A stretch of DNA of 64,000 nt from Novosphingobium sp049354825 (GTDB lineage Bacteria > Pseudomonadota > Alphaproteobacteria > Sphingomonadales > Sphingomonadaceae), in NCBI RefSeq assembly GCF_049354825.1, contig NZ_CP186480.1:2542001-2606000 (forward strand). The letters run 5' to 3'. Below, one piece after another: positions 34,321 to 41,650 of the stretch. The notes under the pieces are model-generated. The model worked only from the letters and a program-made list of their open reading frames with translations, searched no databases and had not been told where the DNA came from. A program made the position numbers and the translations under genes. Within the stretch, counting starts at the first letter, position 1; each line of letters begins with the position of its first letter.

Positions 34321-35603
34321 CTAATCAGAACCGCAAGCGCGGCAAAGAACCAGGGAGCGTAGCTCACGAGCTTTTGCAGCTCCTTCACGCTCGCTTGGAG
34401 CTGTGAAACCTGCCGCTCAGTGGCGAAGCGCTCCTTCCCCTTCTCCTTTTCCTCATCGACCATCCACTCGGCAGCCGGCCGCGGATCGAATGAGGTCCAC
34501 TTGCGATCGAGTTGCTGGCAGCGCATTTCATAGAGGTAGGTGTCGCCTGAGTGCAGGCAGTGTTCTTCGAAATGCCGGCGCGTCTTGCGATTGTGCAACA
34601 TGTCATCGTTGAAGATCGCCCCGAAGACGAAGACTCCCTTGTCCCGCCCATACCCGGCGTCGATATCCTTCACGTCGAGTTTACCGTTCCCGTAGAAAGC
34701 ACACCGCCTCGCCACGTCGTCATCCTCAGCCGTGCCGTGAACCTTGACCGGCTTTTTGTACGACCGCCCGTAGAGAGCTCCGATTAAGCAGCGGAGCTCT
34801 TGCCGCTGAGTGAGGCCGGTGTGCGTGTACGTATCGCCCTCATCCAAGTCCCGAACTTCCCCAGTCTCATCGCGTGTCCACCGATCGAGCACGTCATCGA
34901 TGCTGTCAGGACTTTTCACATGATTAGGATCTAATTGGCGAAGCAGGTACGTCAGTGAACCCGCCCAATGATTGCTTGTGGGGACAGTCTCGAGCATCTC
35001 GAAGATGGCTTTGTGGATGTCCCAATGACCCATGTCCGGGCCGTAATCATTGTCAGTATTGGTCCAGAGCCGCGGGTTGCCGCTGCTACAGACTACTAGC
35101 TCCCGGCGCCTAGTCTCGTCGATCCCCGCTACGAAATTGTCGCCACGGTAGATCGCCTTAAGAACGTCATCCGAGACCGTCGGATTGAGGGCCAACGCCT
35201 CGGCTTCCTTCCAGTCTCCCTCTTTCAGAACACGAGCGACTTCATCGTCCCCAATTACCCGTTCCGGGAAGCGACTGAGCAAGCCCTTGGCCGCGACCGT
35301 CTGGTTAGAGAGCACAGCCAAGCGCAGCCCGCGCGCCTGGTCCGCTTGCTGGGGATCATCGGCCAGCTCGCGGCCTTTGCCGTAGAGTTTTCCCACCAAT
35401 TCGTAATTCGATGCGAAGCCTGCCAGCGCCAAATTAATCAGCGGATTATCCCGCCGTAAAAGCATCAATTCGAGCTCATCACTGCCCTCTGTGTACGGAT
35501 GGGCTTGTACTGCCAGCGCATACTCTTTCATCTCGGCATAAACAGCTTCAGGCGCAGCGACCTTCAACCGAGCAATGCGTGTTCGACGCTCCAGCTTTTC
35601 CAT
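34305..35603 (-). CDS. Repeat-solenoid protein with C-terminal membrane anchor, 432 aa
   Basis: ATG 35603 (MEKLERRTRIARLKVAAPEA) chosen for the strong AAGGGGGGGAAG just upstream; the frame runs further 5' without signals. Residues ~45-190 show short helical units ending in N-P or N-x motifs, like leucine-rich-variant/ARM-type solenoids (LRRDNPLINLALAGF, LRLAVLSNQTVAAKGL, EALALNPTVSDDVLKAI, LVVCSSGNPRLW). The middle is charged and the C-terminus ends in a coiled coil (ATERQVSQLQASVKELQKLV) and one TM helix (WFFAALAVLISWKLS). First gene of a coupled pair with the 222-aa gene. Probably a membrane-tethered interaction protein; function unknown. Confidence 0.75.
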   Translation of the reverse strand: MEKLERRTRIARLKVAAPEAVYAEMKEYALAVQAHPYTEGSDELELMLLRRDNPLINLALAGFASNYELVGKLYGKGRELADDPQQADQARGLRLAVLSNQTVAAKGLLSRFPERVIGDDEVARVLKEGDWKEAEALALNPTVSDDVLKAIYRGDNFVAGIDETRRRELVVCSSGNPRLWTNTDNDYGPDMGHWDIHKAIFEMLETVPTSNHWAGSLTYLLRQLDPNHVKSPDSIDDVLDRWTRDETGEVRDLDEGDTYTHTGLTQRQELRCLIGALYGRSYKKPVKVHGTAEDDDVARRCAFYGNGKLDVKDIDAGYGRDKGVFVFGAIFNDDMLHNRKTRRHFEEHCLHSGDTYLYEMRCQQLDRKWTSFDPRPAAEWMVDEEKEKGKERFATERQVSQLQASVKELQKLVSYAPWFFAALAVLISWKLS

Positions 35604-35705
35604 GACTTCCCCCCCTTGTAGGGAGGCTAATGTGCGAACGTTCCAGCGACAAGTTGAGTCATGCCGGCTGCCTGCTGCCACATCTACTCAAAATCGCCGA
35701 AGTGC

Positions 35706-35827
35706 CAATGTCCGCAATGGGGTCGTTAGCGGCTCGTCCGGTTCAAGCTTTGACAGGGGCGTAGCTGCCAGTCGGCTTTCAGCCAGCACGATCCCGAGTG
35801 TCCTAGATTAGGGTGAAAAGCTGACCC
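35706..35827 (+). repeat. Array repeat, type A (short internal deletion)
   Basis: Same as the type A consensus except that CAGCGCAGCCAGC is shortened to CAGCCAGC; right module GATTAGGGTGAAAAGCTGAC. Confidence 0.92.
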
Positions 35828-35831
35828 TTAC

Positions 35832-36023
35832 TTAGTCGTTTAGGACGACGCCTACACATGCCTTGAACGCGCCTGATGCTTCCTGTCGGTGCCAGACTTC
35901 CTCCACATCGTAATAGGTGAAGTAGCCTCCGCTATCTTTCGAGATCGTCTCGCCAACGCGAGGCAGGAAATGGAAATCGGCCTCAAAAAGCAGGACTTCG
36001 CCATCAAGCACTTCAACCAGCAT
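35832..36023 (-). CDS. Small hypothetical protein, 63 aa
   Basis: MLVEVLDGEVLLFEADFHFL then PRVGETISKDSGGYFTYYDV, EEVWHRQEASGAFKACVGVV. A compact all-beta-like acidic protein, cytoplasmic. The only gene between a type A and a type G repeat, pointing against the repeats. The fit between repeat borders and gene ends supports it as real. Confidence 0.6.
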   Translation of the reverse strand: MLVEVLDGEVLLFEADFHFLPRVGETISKDSGGYFTYYDVEEVWHRQEASGAFKACVGVVLND

Positions 36024-36056
36024 GGCACCCCCTGCGACTCGTTTAGCTTAGGTCGT

Positions 36057-36177
36057 GTGATGTCCGCTACGGGGTCGTTTGCGGACAGGCTGATTTCCCC
36101 GGTTGTGATGCCGGGAGCGGAGAGTCCGCAAACGGCCCACAACCAGTCATTTCGTTTCGAATGTCGTCCGCACCCGG
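36057..36177 (+). repeat. Array repeat, type G variant
   Basis: Left module GTCCGCTACGGGGTCGTTTG, a divergent middle (GGCTGATTTCCCCGGTTGTG), then GAGTCCGCAAACGGCC and the type G ending CCAGTCATTTCGTTTCGAAT. Confidence 0.88.
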
Positions 36178-36273
36178 CAAGACTGTTAGACTGCCCCCCG
36201 GCCAGACCGACACCGCCACCTGAGCCGCAGCGTGTCCCGAGGACAAGGCGAGAGAAAAAACGGAATTCAACCG

Positions 36274-36675
36274 ATGAATAGGATAGCTGAGTGGAGAAAG
36301 TATGAGCATGACCTCATAACCCACGACTATATCATGGAAAGCCACGCTGCCGAACAGAGGGGTGACATCGAGGGTGCGATACGCAGTCTTAAGTCAGCGG
36401 CCTCAAGAGGAGCGATTTACGCGTACGGCAAACTTGGAACCCTTTTCGACGACAGGCTAACGCCCCCGGATCGGCAACAAGCCGTCCGCTGGTATAAAGC
36501 AGGTGTTAAAAAAGGCGACCGCAGCTGCGCGTGGGACTTGGCTATGCACTATAGTAATTTGGGAAACCGGCGCTGGTATAATTATTGGCTAGGCGTTGCA
36601 GCACGAATGGGCGAGGTCGGAGCGGAAAGCGAAATGGGAACAGCATTTTGGTGGCGTCGGCATAACGGCAATTAG
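36274..36675 (+). CDS. Sel1-like repeat protein, 133 aa
   Basis: ATG 36274 (MNRIAEWRKYEHDLITHDY). Two to three Sel1-type alpha/alpha units: AAEQRGDIEGAIRSLKSAAS, RGAIYAYGKLGTLFDDRL, PPDRQQAVRWYKAGVKKGDR, SCAWDLAMHYSNLGNRRW, ending YWLGVAARMGEVGAESEMGT. Sel1 repeats mediate protein contacts, often in signalling or in T6SS/effector partners. No signal peptide. Its stop lies 8 bp before a truncated IS6 copy. Confidence 0.8.
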   Translation: MNRIAEWRKYEHDLITHDYIMESHAAEQRGDIEGAIRSLKSAASRGAIYAYGKLGTLFDDRLTPPDRQQAVRWYKAGVKKGDRSCAWDLAMHYSNLGNRRWYNYWLGVAARMGEVGAESEMGTAFWWRRHNGN

Positions 36676-37484
36676 GGCTCTGCATGCCCCGCAAACGCAA
36701 GCCCGACAGTCCATTTCGCTGCTTCAACTCTTCGCCCGAGGTGATCCGCCTCGTGGTGATGATGTACGTCAAATATCCTCTCAGCTTGCGGAACGTCGAG
36801 GATCTACTGTTCGAGCGAGGCATCGACATATGTCACGAGACGGTACGGATGTGGTGGAGCCGATTCGGGCCATTGTTCGCTGGCGACATCCGCCGCCAGC
36901 GCGTGAGCCGGATGAAAGGCTTCCGTCATTGGCGTTGGCATCTTGATGAGATGTACGTGACCCGAAGGGCGGCGAAGCCAACCTCAACGGCGAGATGGTC
37001 TTCCTATGGCGAGCGGTGGACCAGGAGGGCGCGATCCTCGAGAGCTTCGTGACCAGGAAGCGGGACAAGGCCGCGGCACTCAGCTTCATGAAGCGCGCGC
37101 TAAAGCGCTACGGATCGCCCGAAGCGATCACCACCGACGGCCTGCGCTCCTACGGAGCGGCGATGACCAAGCTGGGCAACGCCGAGAAGCAGGAGGTTGG
37201 CCGCTGGGCCAACAACCGGGTCGAGAACAGCCATCTGTCATTCCGACGACGGGAGCGAGCGATGCTGAGGTTCCGACAAATGAAGTCGCTTCAGAAGTTC
37301 GCCAGCGTCCACGCCAACGTCCACAACCACTTCAACCAGGAACGCCACCTCGCCGACCGAGAGACGTACAAGGCCCGCCGCTCAGCCGCCCTGGCTGAGT
37401 GGCAATCGCTTATGGCCTGACGTCACGCTGCCGTAGCGATAGCTCCGCCAATCGGAGACAAGTTCGCATTAGACTGACAGCACC
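36676..37484 (+). mobile_element. IS6-family element, copy 5 (defective)
   Basis: The left end is shortened: GGCTCTG is joined directly to CATGCCCCGC, losing ~45 bp of the terminal region. The right end GCATTAGACTGACAGCACC is intact. It belongs to the MPRKRKPDSPF subtype, also seen as a fragment at 54133. Confidence 0.88.
36684..37420 (+). pseudogene. Frameshifted IS6-family transposase (copy 5)
   Basis: The N-terminal frame (MPRKRKPDSPFRCFNSSPEV to WHLDEMYV) breaks at about 36958, and the rest continues in another frame from NGEMVFLWRAVDQEG to EWQSLMA. At the break KLNGE of other copies is replaced by a sequence that would read DPKGGEANLNGE if one base were restored. It is thus a 1-nt frameshift next to a seven-residue insertion. 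Catalytic residues remain encoded, but the protein is split. Confidence 0.85.
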
Positions 37485-37512
37485 CATACGACCAATTTAC
37501 GATGCGGTTGAT

Positions 37513-37636
37513 ACGACCGCAATGGGGTCGTTAGCGGCTCGTCCGGTTCAAGCTTTGACAGGGGCGTAGCTGCCAGTCGGCTTTCAGCGCAGCCAGCACG
37601 ATCCCGAGTGTCCTAGATTAGGGTGGAAAGCGGGCG
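37513..37636 (+). repeat. Array repeat, type A
   Basis: Left module CCGCAATGGGGTCGTTAGCG, middle GGTTCAAGCTTTGACAGGGG, right module GATTAGGGTGGAAAGCGGGC. Confidence 0.94.
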
Positions 37637-37658
37637 TTCAAGTGTTAGGCTTGCGAAC

Positions 37659-38117
37659 ATGCATGGCATGAACACGCAACAGTTTGACGATTGGAAATAT
37701 GGCACCTTTCGCGGTGCGATCATCCTATCATTCTTGGTTTTGGTGTCTTGCAAAAACACCACGTTACCCGCGCCGAGGGTTTGCATAGGCGGAAAATCAG
37801 TTACCGCAGGGACATTCAAAATCGCGGTGATAGGAACCGCTAGCAATTATTTTCGCTGGATACTGTATGATCCGATTTGCGAGAATAGAATGTATGACGT
37901 GCTCTCTGATGATAGGGTATTAAATGATTTTATCAGCGCAACTAAAAATATAAAGACGCGCTCGTTTAACGATTTAAACTACGTCAATGCGGTCATGCAG
38001 ATAAGAGTTTTCAATTCGGAGGGGAAAATTTTTTCCAAAATCGAAAGAGTCGAATCGATTAAGCCCTATAGAGGGGAATATCCTCCTCTCACTTTTAAGC
38101 CTCAAAAAGATAGCTAA
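37659..38117 (+). CDS. AT-rich orphan lipoprotein-like protein, 152 aa
   Basis: Start ATG 37659 or 37668 (MNTQQFDDWKYGTFRG). A hydrophobic segment AIILSFLVLVSC forms a type II signal with lipobox LVSC. The mature part has VCIGGKSVTAGTFKIAVIGT, YDPICENRMYDVLSDDRVL and IRVFNSEGKIFSKIERVES. From about 37840 on the gene is AT-rich with AAT/AAA/ATA codons, unlike the GC-rich surroundings, which suggests recent horizontal acquisition. Family not recognised. Confidence 0.65.
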   Translation: MHGMNTQQFDDWKYGTFRGAIILSFLVLVSCKNTTLPAPRVCIGGKSVTAGTFKIAVIGTASNYFRWILYDPICENRMYDVLSDDRVLNDFISATKNIKTRSFNDLNYVNAVMQIRVFNSEGKIFSKIERVESIKPYRGEYPPLTFKPQKDS

Positions 38118-38124
38118 CTAACGA

Positions 38125-38213
38125 CGCTGCGCGGGCTGGCGTGCTGTTGCCGGTCGGCTTTCGGAACGGCGGGCGCACCCGCGAATGTCCAAGATTGGGG
38201 TGGAAAGCCGACA
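38125..38213 (+). repeat. Array repeat, right half only
   Basis: GTTGCCGGTCGGCTTTCGGA then AAGATTGGGGTGGAAAGCCG. The left module is missing or decayed after the stop codon of the previous gene. Confidence 0.75.
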
Positions 38214-38235
38214 TCGCTCGAGATAGCGTGAGGTC

Positions 38236-38721
38236 ATGCAGAGTTTCACTTCCCCTCCTCGGTGGAGAGTCGTCGCAGCATTTTTGGCGACACCGGCGAT
38301 AGCAGCTTTGTTTCTTGCAGGATTACAGCCAGCCTACGACGGACTTCCCATTCTTGCGGAGCGGATTTGGCGCACCGCATTGTTGTTCGCTTTCTTTGGT
38401 GCGTACCCGTCGGCGTTTTTCTTGGGCGTCCCGGCGTTTTTGATATTGCGCCACCGCGTGAGGTCGACTGCAATCAACTGCGGATTGACCGGGGCGCTTG
38501 TGGCGTCGCTACCTTGGCTGCTGATTGGGGTAATCCTTAACCCAGATGAAGCTTCCGTCGGCAATCATGTCACGGTTCATAATGGCTGGAAGACGTGGTG
38601 GGGTTGGGCCGAGCTTCTCACCTGGGTGGGAGAGATAGCAGCCCTCGGCGCAAGTGCAGGACTTCTGTTCTGGGCAATGGCCGTAGCCGGAACACGTGCT
38701 CCCAGGAGCGAGGCCGCCTAA
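38236..38721 (+). CDS. Four-helix membrane protein, 161 aa (paralogue of 29539)
   Basis: Same length and topology as the product at 29539: helices near VVAAFLATPAIAALFLAGL, ALLFAFFGAYPSAFFLGVPA, GALVASLPWLLIGVI and LLTWVGEIAALGASAGLLFW; loop NPDEASVGNHVTVHNGWKTW. Downstream flank is a type G repeat here but type A for the paralogue, upstream a half repeat here but type B there. Function unknown; conservation of two copies suggests selection. Confidence 0.75.
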   Translation: MQSFTSPPRWRVVAAFLATPAIAALFLAGLQPAYDGLPILAERIWRTALLFAFFGAYPSAFFLGVPAFLILRHRVRSTAINCGLTGALVASLPWLLIGVILNPDEASVGNHVTVHNGWKTWWGWAELLTWVGEIAALGASAGLLFWAMAVAGTRAPRSEAA

Positions 38722-38728
38722 CAGAACA

Positions 38729-38905
38729 AACGTCCGCAAAGGGGTCGTTAGCGGAGGGTCCGCTTTGACGCCTAAGCGGGCCAGAAGCCGCCAGTCCGCT
38801 TACGGCCCAATTCCCGTCGTTCTTGTCAGAAAGCGTTGTGACTGCTTTCAGGGGCCTCCGAACCAAGGCCCGAATGGCTACAGTTGGGGTGGGAAGCGGC
38901 CGGAT
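38729..38905 (+). repeat. Array repeat, type G left part joined to a normal right module
   Basis: Left GTCCGCAAAGGGGTCGTTAG, then GGGTCCGCTTTGACGCCTAA and TCCGCTTACGGCCCAATTCC. About 85 bp later comes the right module TACAGTTGGGGTGGGAAGCG. Looks like a composite of two repeat types. Confidence 0.82.
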
Positions 38906-38956
38906 CACCTGCGATCTAGTGATGTGGGGGAGGCACGCTAACGTGAAGCAACCCCG

Positions 38957-39373
38957 TCACCGATTGGCTCGCAAAAACCTGGGATCGTACCTCCAAGTCG
39001 AGGCCTCGGTCACCGCCCCACTTTCGTTTACCGAGAAAACCCGCATTATGTCTGCGGTGAATTGTAAAGAGTAAATAAGCTTATATTTATGGTCGCGGGA
39101 CGAAATGAACGCAGATTCAAAAATCAAAGGGTCGGGTCTGCCGAGAAGTAAATACTCCTCTCCGCAACCCCTAACAATTCCCATCCCCAGTCTCACCGCC
39201 TTCAAATCTTCGGGAACCCGACGCATTTCTAAATCGACCGGTATTTCTACACTATCCTCGTTTATTTGCTGGCAAGTCAAAGCAGGATTCTGAGGTCGCG
39301 GTGCGCCGTTATCACAGGCAACCGCGAAGCCAAACAGCAAGCAAAGCGGGAATTTCAAGCGTGCCACGTCCAT
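38957..39373 (-). CDS. Putative lipoprotein, 138 aa
   Basis: MDVARLKFPLCLLFGFAVAC is a type II signal (lipobox AVAC). The mature chain has NPALTCQQINEDSVEIPVDL, VRLGMGIVRGCGEEYLLLGR and SFTADIMRVF-like beta strands (LIYSLQFTADIMRVFSVNES). Periplasmic, anchored. Against the repeat direction, between a type G composite and a type A repeat. Unrecognised. Confidence 0.65.
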   Translation of the reverse strand: MDVARLKFPLCLLFGFAVACDNGAPRPQNPALTCQQINEDSVEIPVDLEMRRVPEDLKAVRLGMGIVRGCGEEYLLLGRPDPLIFESAFISSRDHKYKLIYSLQFTADIMRVFSVNESGAVTEASTWRYDPRFLRANR

Positions 39374-39391
39374 ATGGTAGAAGCTCGCTGC

Positions 39392-39516
39392 ACTTCCGCA
39401 ATGGGGTCGTTAGCGGCTCGTCCGGTTCAAGCTTTGACAGGGGCGTAGCTGCCAGTCGGCTTTCAGCGCAGCCAGCACGATCCCGAGTGTCCTAGATGGG
39501 GTGGAAAGCGGACGTG
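39392..39516 (+). repeat. Array repeat, type A
   Basis: Left module CCGCAATGGGGTCGTTAGCG, middle GGTTCAAGCTTTGACAGGGG; right module CCTAGATGGGGTGGAAAGCG, slightly shorter than usual (TTA lost). Confidence 0.94.
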
Positions 39517-39536
39517 GGGTTCCGTATCGTGAGTCG

Positions 39537-39923
39537 ATGACGGACGCTTGCGATATTCTGTTTGAACTTCTGGGACGCTACTCTGCGAGTGAAAGCTACA
39601 TATCGGAAGCGGACATCTCTCGATGGACTAATGGTGTCGTTGAGAGAGAAGAAGTTCTTTACGACGGCCTCGCCGCGCTGCTCGCGCGCGGCTATCACGA
39701 GCGGCGATACTCGTTTGAATTCTGTGATATCGTGGTCAACGACCTTTATGGGCGGATGATCGAGAAACAGCTTCAAACGCCACCGCCCGCTTGGCCAAAG
39801 CTTTTCTGGCGCGTTTTTGAAGCGTTCGATGCAGGCGAATTTCATCGCCAACCCGACAAGAGTGATGACCCGGTTGCAGAGTTCACTGATCCAGAAATTG
39901 CCGAAATTGTGCGGGGGCTCTGA
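39537..39923 (+). CDS. Hypothetical acidic protein, 128 aa (paralogue of 29040)
   Basis: ATG 39537 (MTDACDILFELLGRYSASES). Shares ISEADISRWTNGV, YDGLAALLARGYHERRYSFE, FCDIVVNDLYGRM and FDAGEFHRQPDKSDDPVAEF with the 29040 product, and ends EIVRGL as the paralogue ends DIVRGL. Equal length without gaps. Cytoplasmic, acidic, helical; function unknown. Type A repeats lie on both sides. Confidence 0.75.
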   Translation: MTDACDILFELLGRYSASESYISEADISRWTNGVVEREEVLYDGLAALLARGYHERRYSFEFCDIVVNDLYGRMIEKQLQTPPPAWPKLFWRVFEAFDAGEFHRQPDKSDDPVAEFTDPEIAEIVRGL

Positions 39924-40050
39924 ACGTCCGCAATGGGGTCGTTAGCGGCTCGTCCGGTTCAAGCTTTGACAGGGGCGTAGCTGCCAGTCGGCTTTCAGCG
40001 CAGCCAGCACGATCCCGAGTGTCCTAGATTAGGGTGGGAAGCGGACCGAC
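39924..40050 (+). repeat. Array repeat, type A (reference copy)
   Basis: GTCCGCAATGGGGTCGTTAG at the left, GGTTCAAGCTTTGACAGGGG and TAGCTGCCAGTCGGCTTTCA in the middle, GATTAGGGTGGGAAGCGGAC at the right. The left and right modules share GGGTsG-wwAGCGG as a direct repeat, and the outer ends GTCCGC/GCGGAC are inverted. Confidence 0.95.
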
Positions 40051-40083
40051 CTCGGTCGGACGGCTCACGTCCATAGCAGCATT

Positions 40084-40692
40084 TCACTCCCGGTATTCCG
40101 GTATAGTGAGCGCCGTCTCCAGCGCTTTCAATGCCCGAAGAGGAAAGCCTTCTAAGCCACCGACGAACCCCCATCTTTGGCGATAATCGTCATCTGAGTA
40201 TCGCGCGCGTGCAGAAGCCGTGACCACCTGAGCAGCGCGCGCAAAGGTGTCGGTAGTAACGTAGCCTTCAAGCACTGGTTGCTCAGTCCATCGCCAAACG
40301 GGCTGGTTGCTCCAACCTTCGGCGCTCAGAGCTGTGCCGCCGTCCCGAAGAGTCAGGCGAGAAAGCCGCTCGTTATCGTCCGAAAGCCCAGCTGGCTCAA
40401 GCGCCAGACCCCAGCGTCTCGGCTCTTCATCGAGGATGACCCCGACGCGACTTTCGCCAGTGGCGACCTGCAATGCGGCCCGCACAATGTCGCCTAGGCC
40501 GTCGGTCGTGTTACCAAACGCCGGAATGCTGAATGTCCGCCCGCCGATGGAAATCTCAAGCGAAGCCCAGCCCGCTTCGTAAAGCTCAAAGGCAAAGTTG
40601 AGGGTTTCCGGCTTGGGAACACTCGGCAAGTCGTGGCGCAGATTTGGCATACGGAACAGGATGCCACGCACAGCGAAATCGTCAAAGTCCAC
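40084..40692 (-). CDS. Hypothetical protein, 202 aa
   Basis: ATG 40692 or codon 15 (MPNLRHDLPSVPKPETLNFA). Rich in beta strands: FELYEAGWASLEISIGGRTF, GLGDIVRAALQVATGESRVG, VILDEEPRRWGLALEP and LSRLTLRDGGTALSAEGW. The C-terminus is helical (TFARAAQVVTASARARYSDD). No signal peptide or TM. Not recognised. Points against the repeat orientation between two type A-like repeats. Confidence 0.65.
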   Translation of the reverse strand: MDFDDFAVRGILFRMPNLRHDLPSVPKPETLNFAFELYEAGWASLEISIGGRTFSIPAFGNTTDGLGDIVRAALQVATGESRVGVILDEEPRRWGLALEPAGLSDDNERLSRLTLRDGGTALSAEGWSNQPVWRWTEQPVLEGYVTTDTFARAAQVVTASARARYSDDDYRQRWGFVGGLEGFPLRALKALETALTIPEYRE

Positions 40693-40719
40693 TTTGCGGC
40701 GCGCATCGCGCTATCGCTT

Positions 40720-40845
40720 ACGTCCGCAATGGGGTCGTTAGCGGCTCGTCCGGTTTCCGCCTTCACAGGGGTATAGCTGCCAGTCGGCTTTCGGCACGGG
40801 CTACACCGCCACTAATGTCCGGGAGTAGGGTGGTTAGCGGACGCT
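40720..40845 (+). repeat. Array repeat, type A-like variant
   Basis: Left module GTCCGCAATGGGGTCGTTAG, middle GGTTTCCGCCTTCACAGGGG, TAGCTGCCAGTCGGCTTTCG, right module GGAGTAGGGTGGTTAGCGGA. Shows the right-module GTTAGCGG core in full. Confidence 0.92.
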
Positions 40846-41482
40846 AGGCACGACCTTGGGTTAGGATAGTCGACAGTTCCGCGAAGCCTCCAGGTGCGTT
40901 TTCCCAAAAGGGTGATAGATCACCAGGAAATCGCTCTTTCAGGTCGGCGAGGACGGGGGCCGCAAACGGCTCGTTCAGACGGATTAGCCACCCTCGCAGC
41001 GGTAGCCCGGCTCGCGCTGCTCCGCAAAGCACGCTTTCGGCTTCCGTGCCGATCCACCCCTCATCAGCTTCAGCTGCATCTCGAGCCAAGGCCCGTTCGA
41101 ACCAACCATCAAGAAACTCTTCGAGCGCACGCTGCTTAGGCGCAGACCACGCACGCCAGTTAGCCAATGGCAGCTTTCCGATGACTATCTCTGGATCGTT
41201 CGCATTTCCTGGATCGCTAATCGAGACGTCTAAGATGCGTGGAAGCAGGTATTGAAAGTCATCTCCACCGCCAACGGTGAGAAATGCTCCCGAGACGTAT
41301 CGCCATAGTTGTTGGCCTGTCAGTTCGCGGAGTGGCGTTGTAAGCAGGACATCGACGCCGCGCGTTGAGATGCAGCAGGGACAGCCCTTAATCACATCGG
41401 GCGCAGGCCGCGCAAACGCGCGATAGACGGCCTCGAGAGCCCTTTCCAACTGCGCAGTGGCCGAAGTTGTCATCGCCGACAT
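40844..41482 (-). CDS. Hypothetical protein with GCPCC motif, 212 aa
   Basis: I start at ATG 41482 (MSAMTTSATAQLERALEAVY); the frame runs back into the repeat. Contains APDVIKGCPCCISTRGVDVL (Cys cluster, possibly metal-binding), PLRELTGQQLWRYVSGAFLT, GGGDDFQYLLPRILDVSI and LEEFLDGWFERALARD. Cytoplasmic. The first ~62 codons and the repeat upstream are duplicated exactly at 55975-56188. Family unknown. Confidence 0.7.
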   Translation of the reverse strand: MSAMTTSATAQLERALEAVYRAFARPAPDVIKGCPCCISTRGVDVLLTTPLRELTGQQLWRYVSGAFLTVGGGDDFQYLLPRILDVSISDPGNANDPEIVIGKLPLANWRAWSAPKQRALEEFLDGWFERALARDAAEADEGWIGTEAESVLCGAARAGLPLRGWLIRLNEPFAAPVLADLKERFPGDLSPFWENAPGGFAELSTILTQGRA

Positions 41483-41498
41483 GGTGCCGTGCTCAGCC

Positions 41499-41627
41499 AA
41501 TGTCCGCAATGGGGTCGTTAGCGGCTCGTCCGGTTCAAGCTTTGACAGGGGCGTAGCTGCCAGTCGGCTTTCAGCGCAGCCAGCACGATCCCGAGTGTCC
41601 TAGATTGGGGTGGAAAGCCGTCGTTCC
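41499..41627 (+). repeat. Array repeat, type A
   Basis: Left module GTCCGCAATGGGGTCGTTAG, middle GGTTCAAGCTTTGACAGGGG, right module AGATTGGGGTGGAAAGCCGT. Part of the block duplicated at 56187, with divergence starting in the right module. Confidence 0.95.
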
Positions 41628-41650
41628 GATGACGCTCGCGATACGGCCGA

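Noticed and set aside
30029..41627. CRISPR array
   Set aside because: Repeats are ~90-130 bp, spaced by hundreds to over a thousand bases with genes between them, and no cas gene is present.
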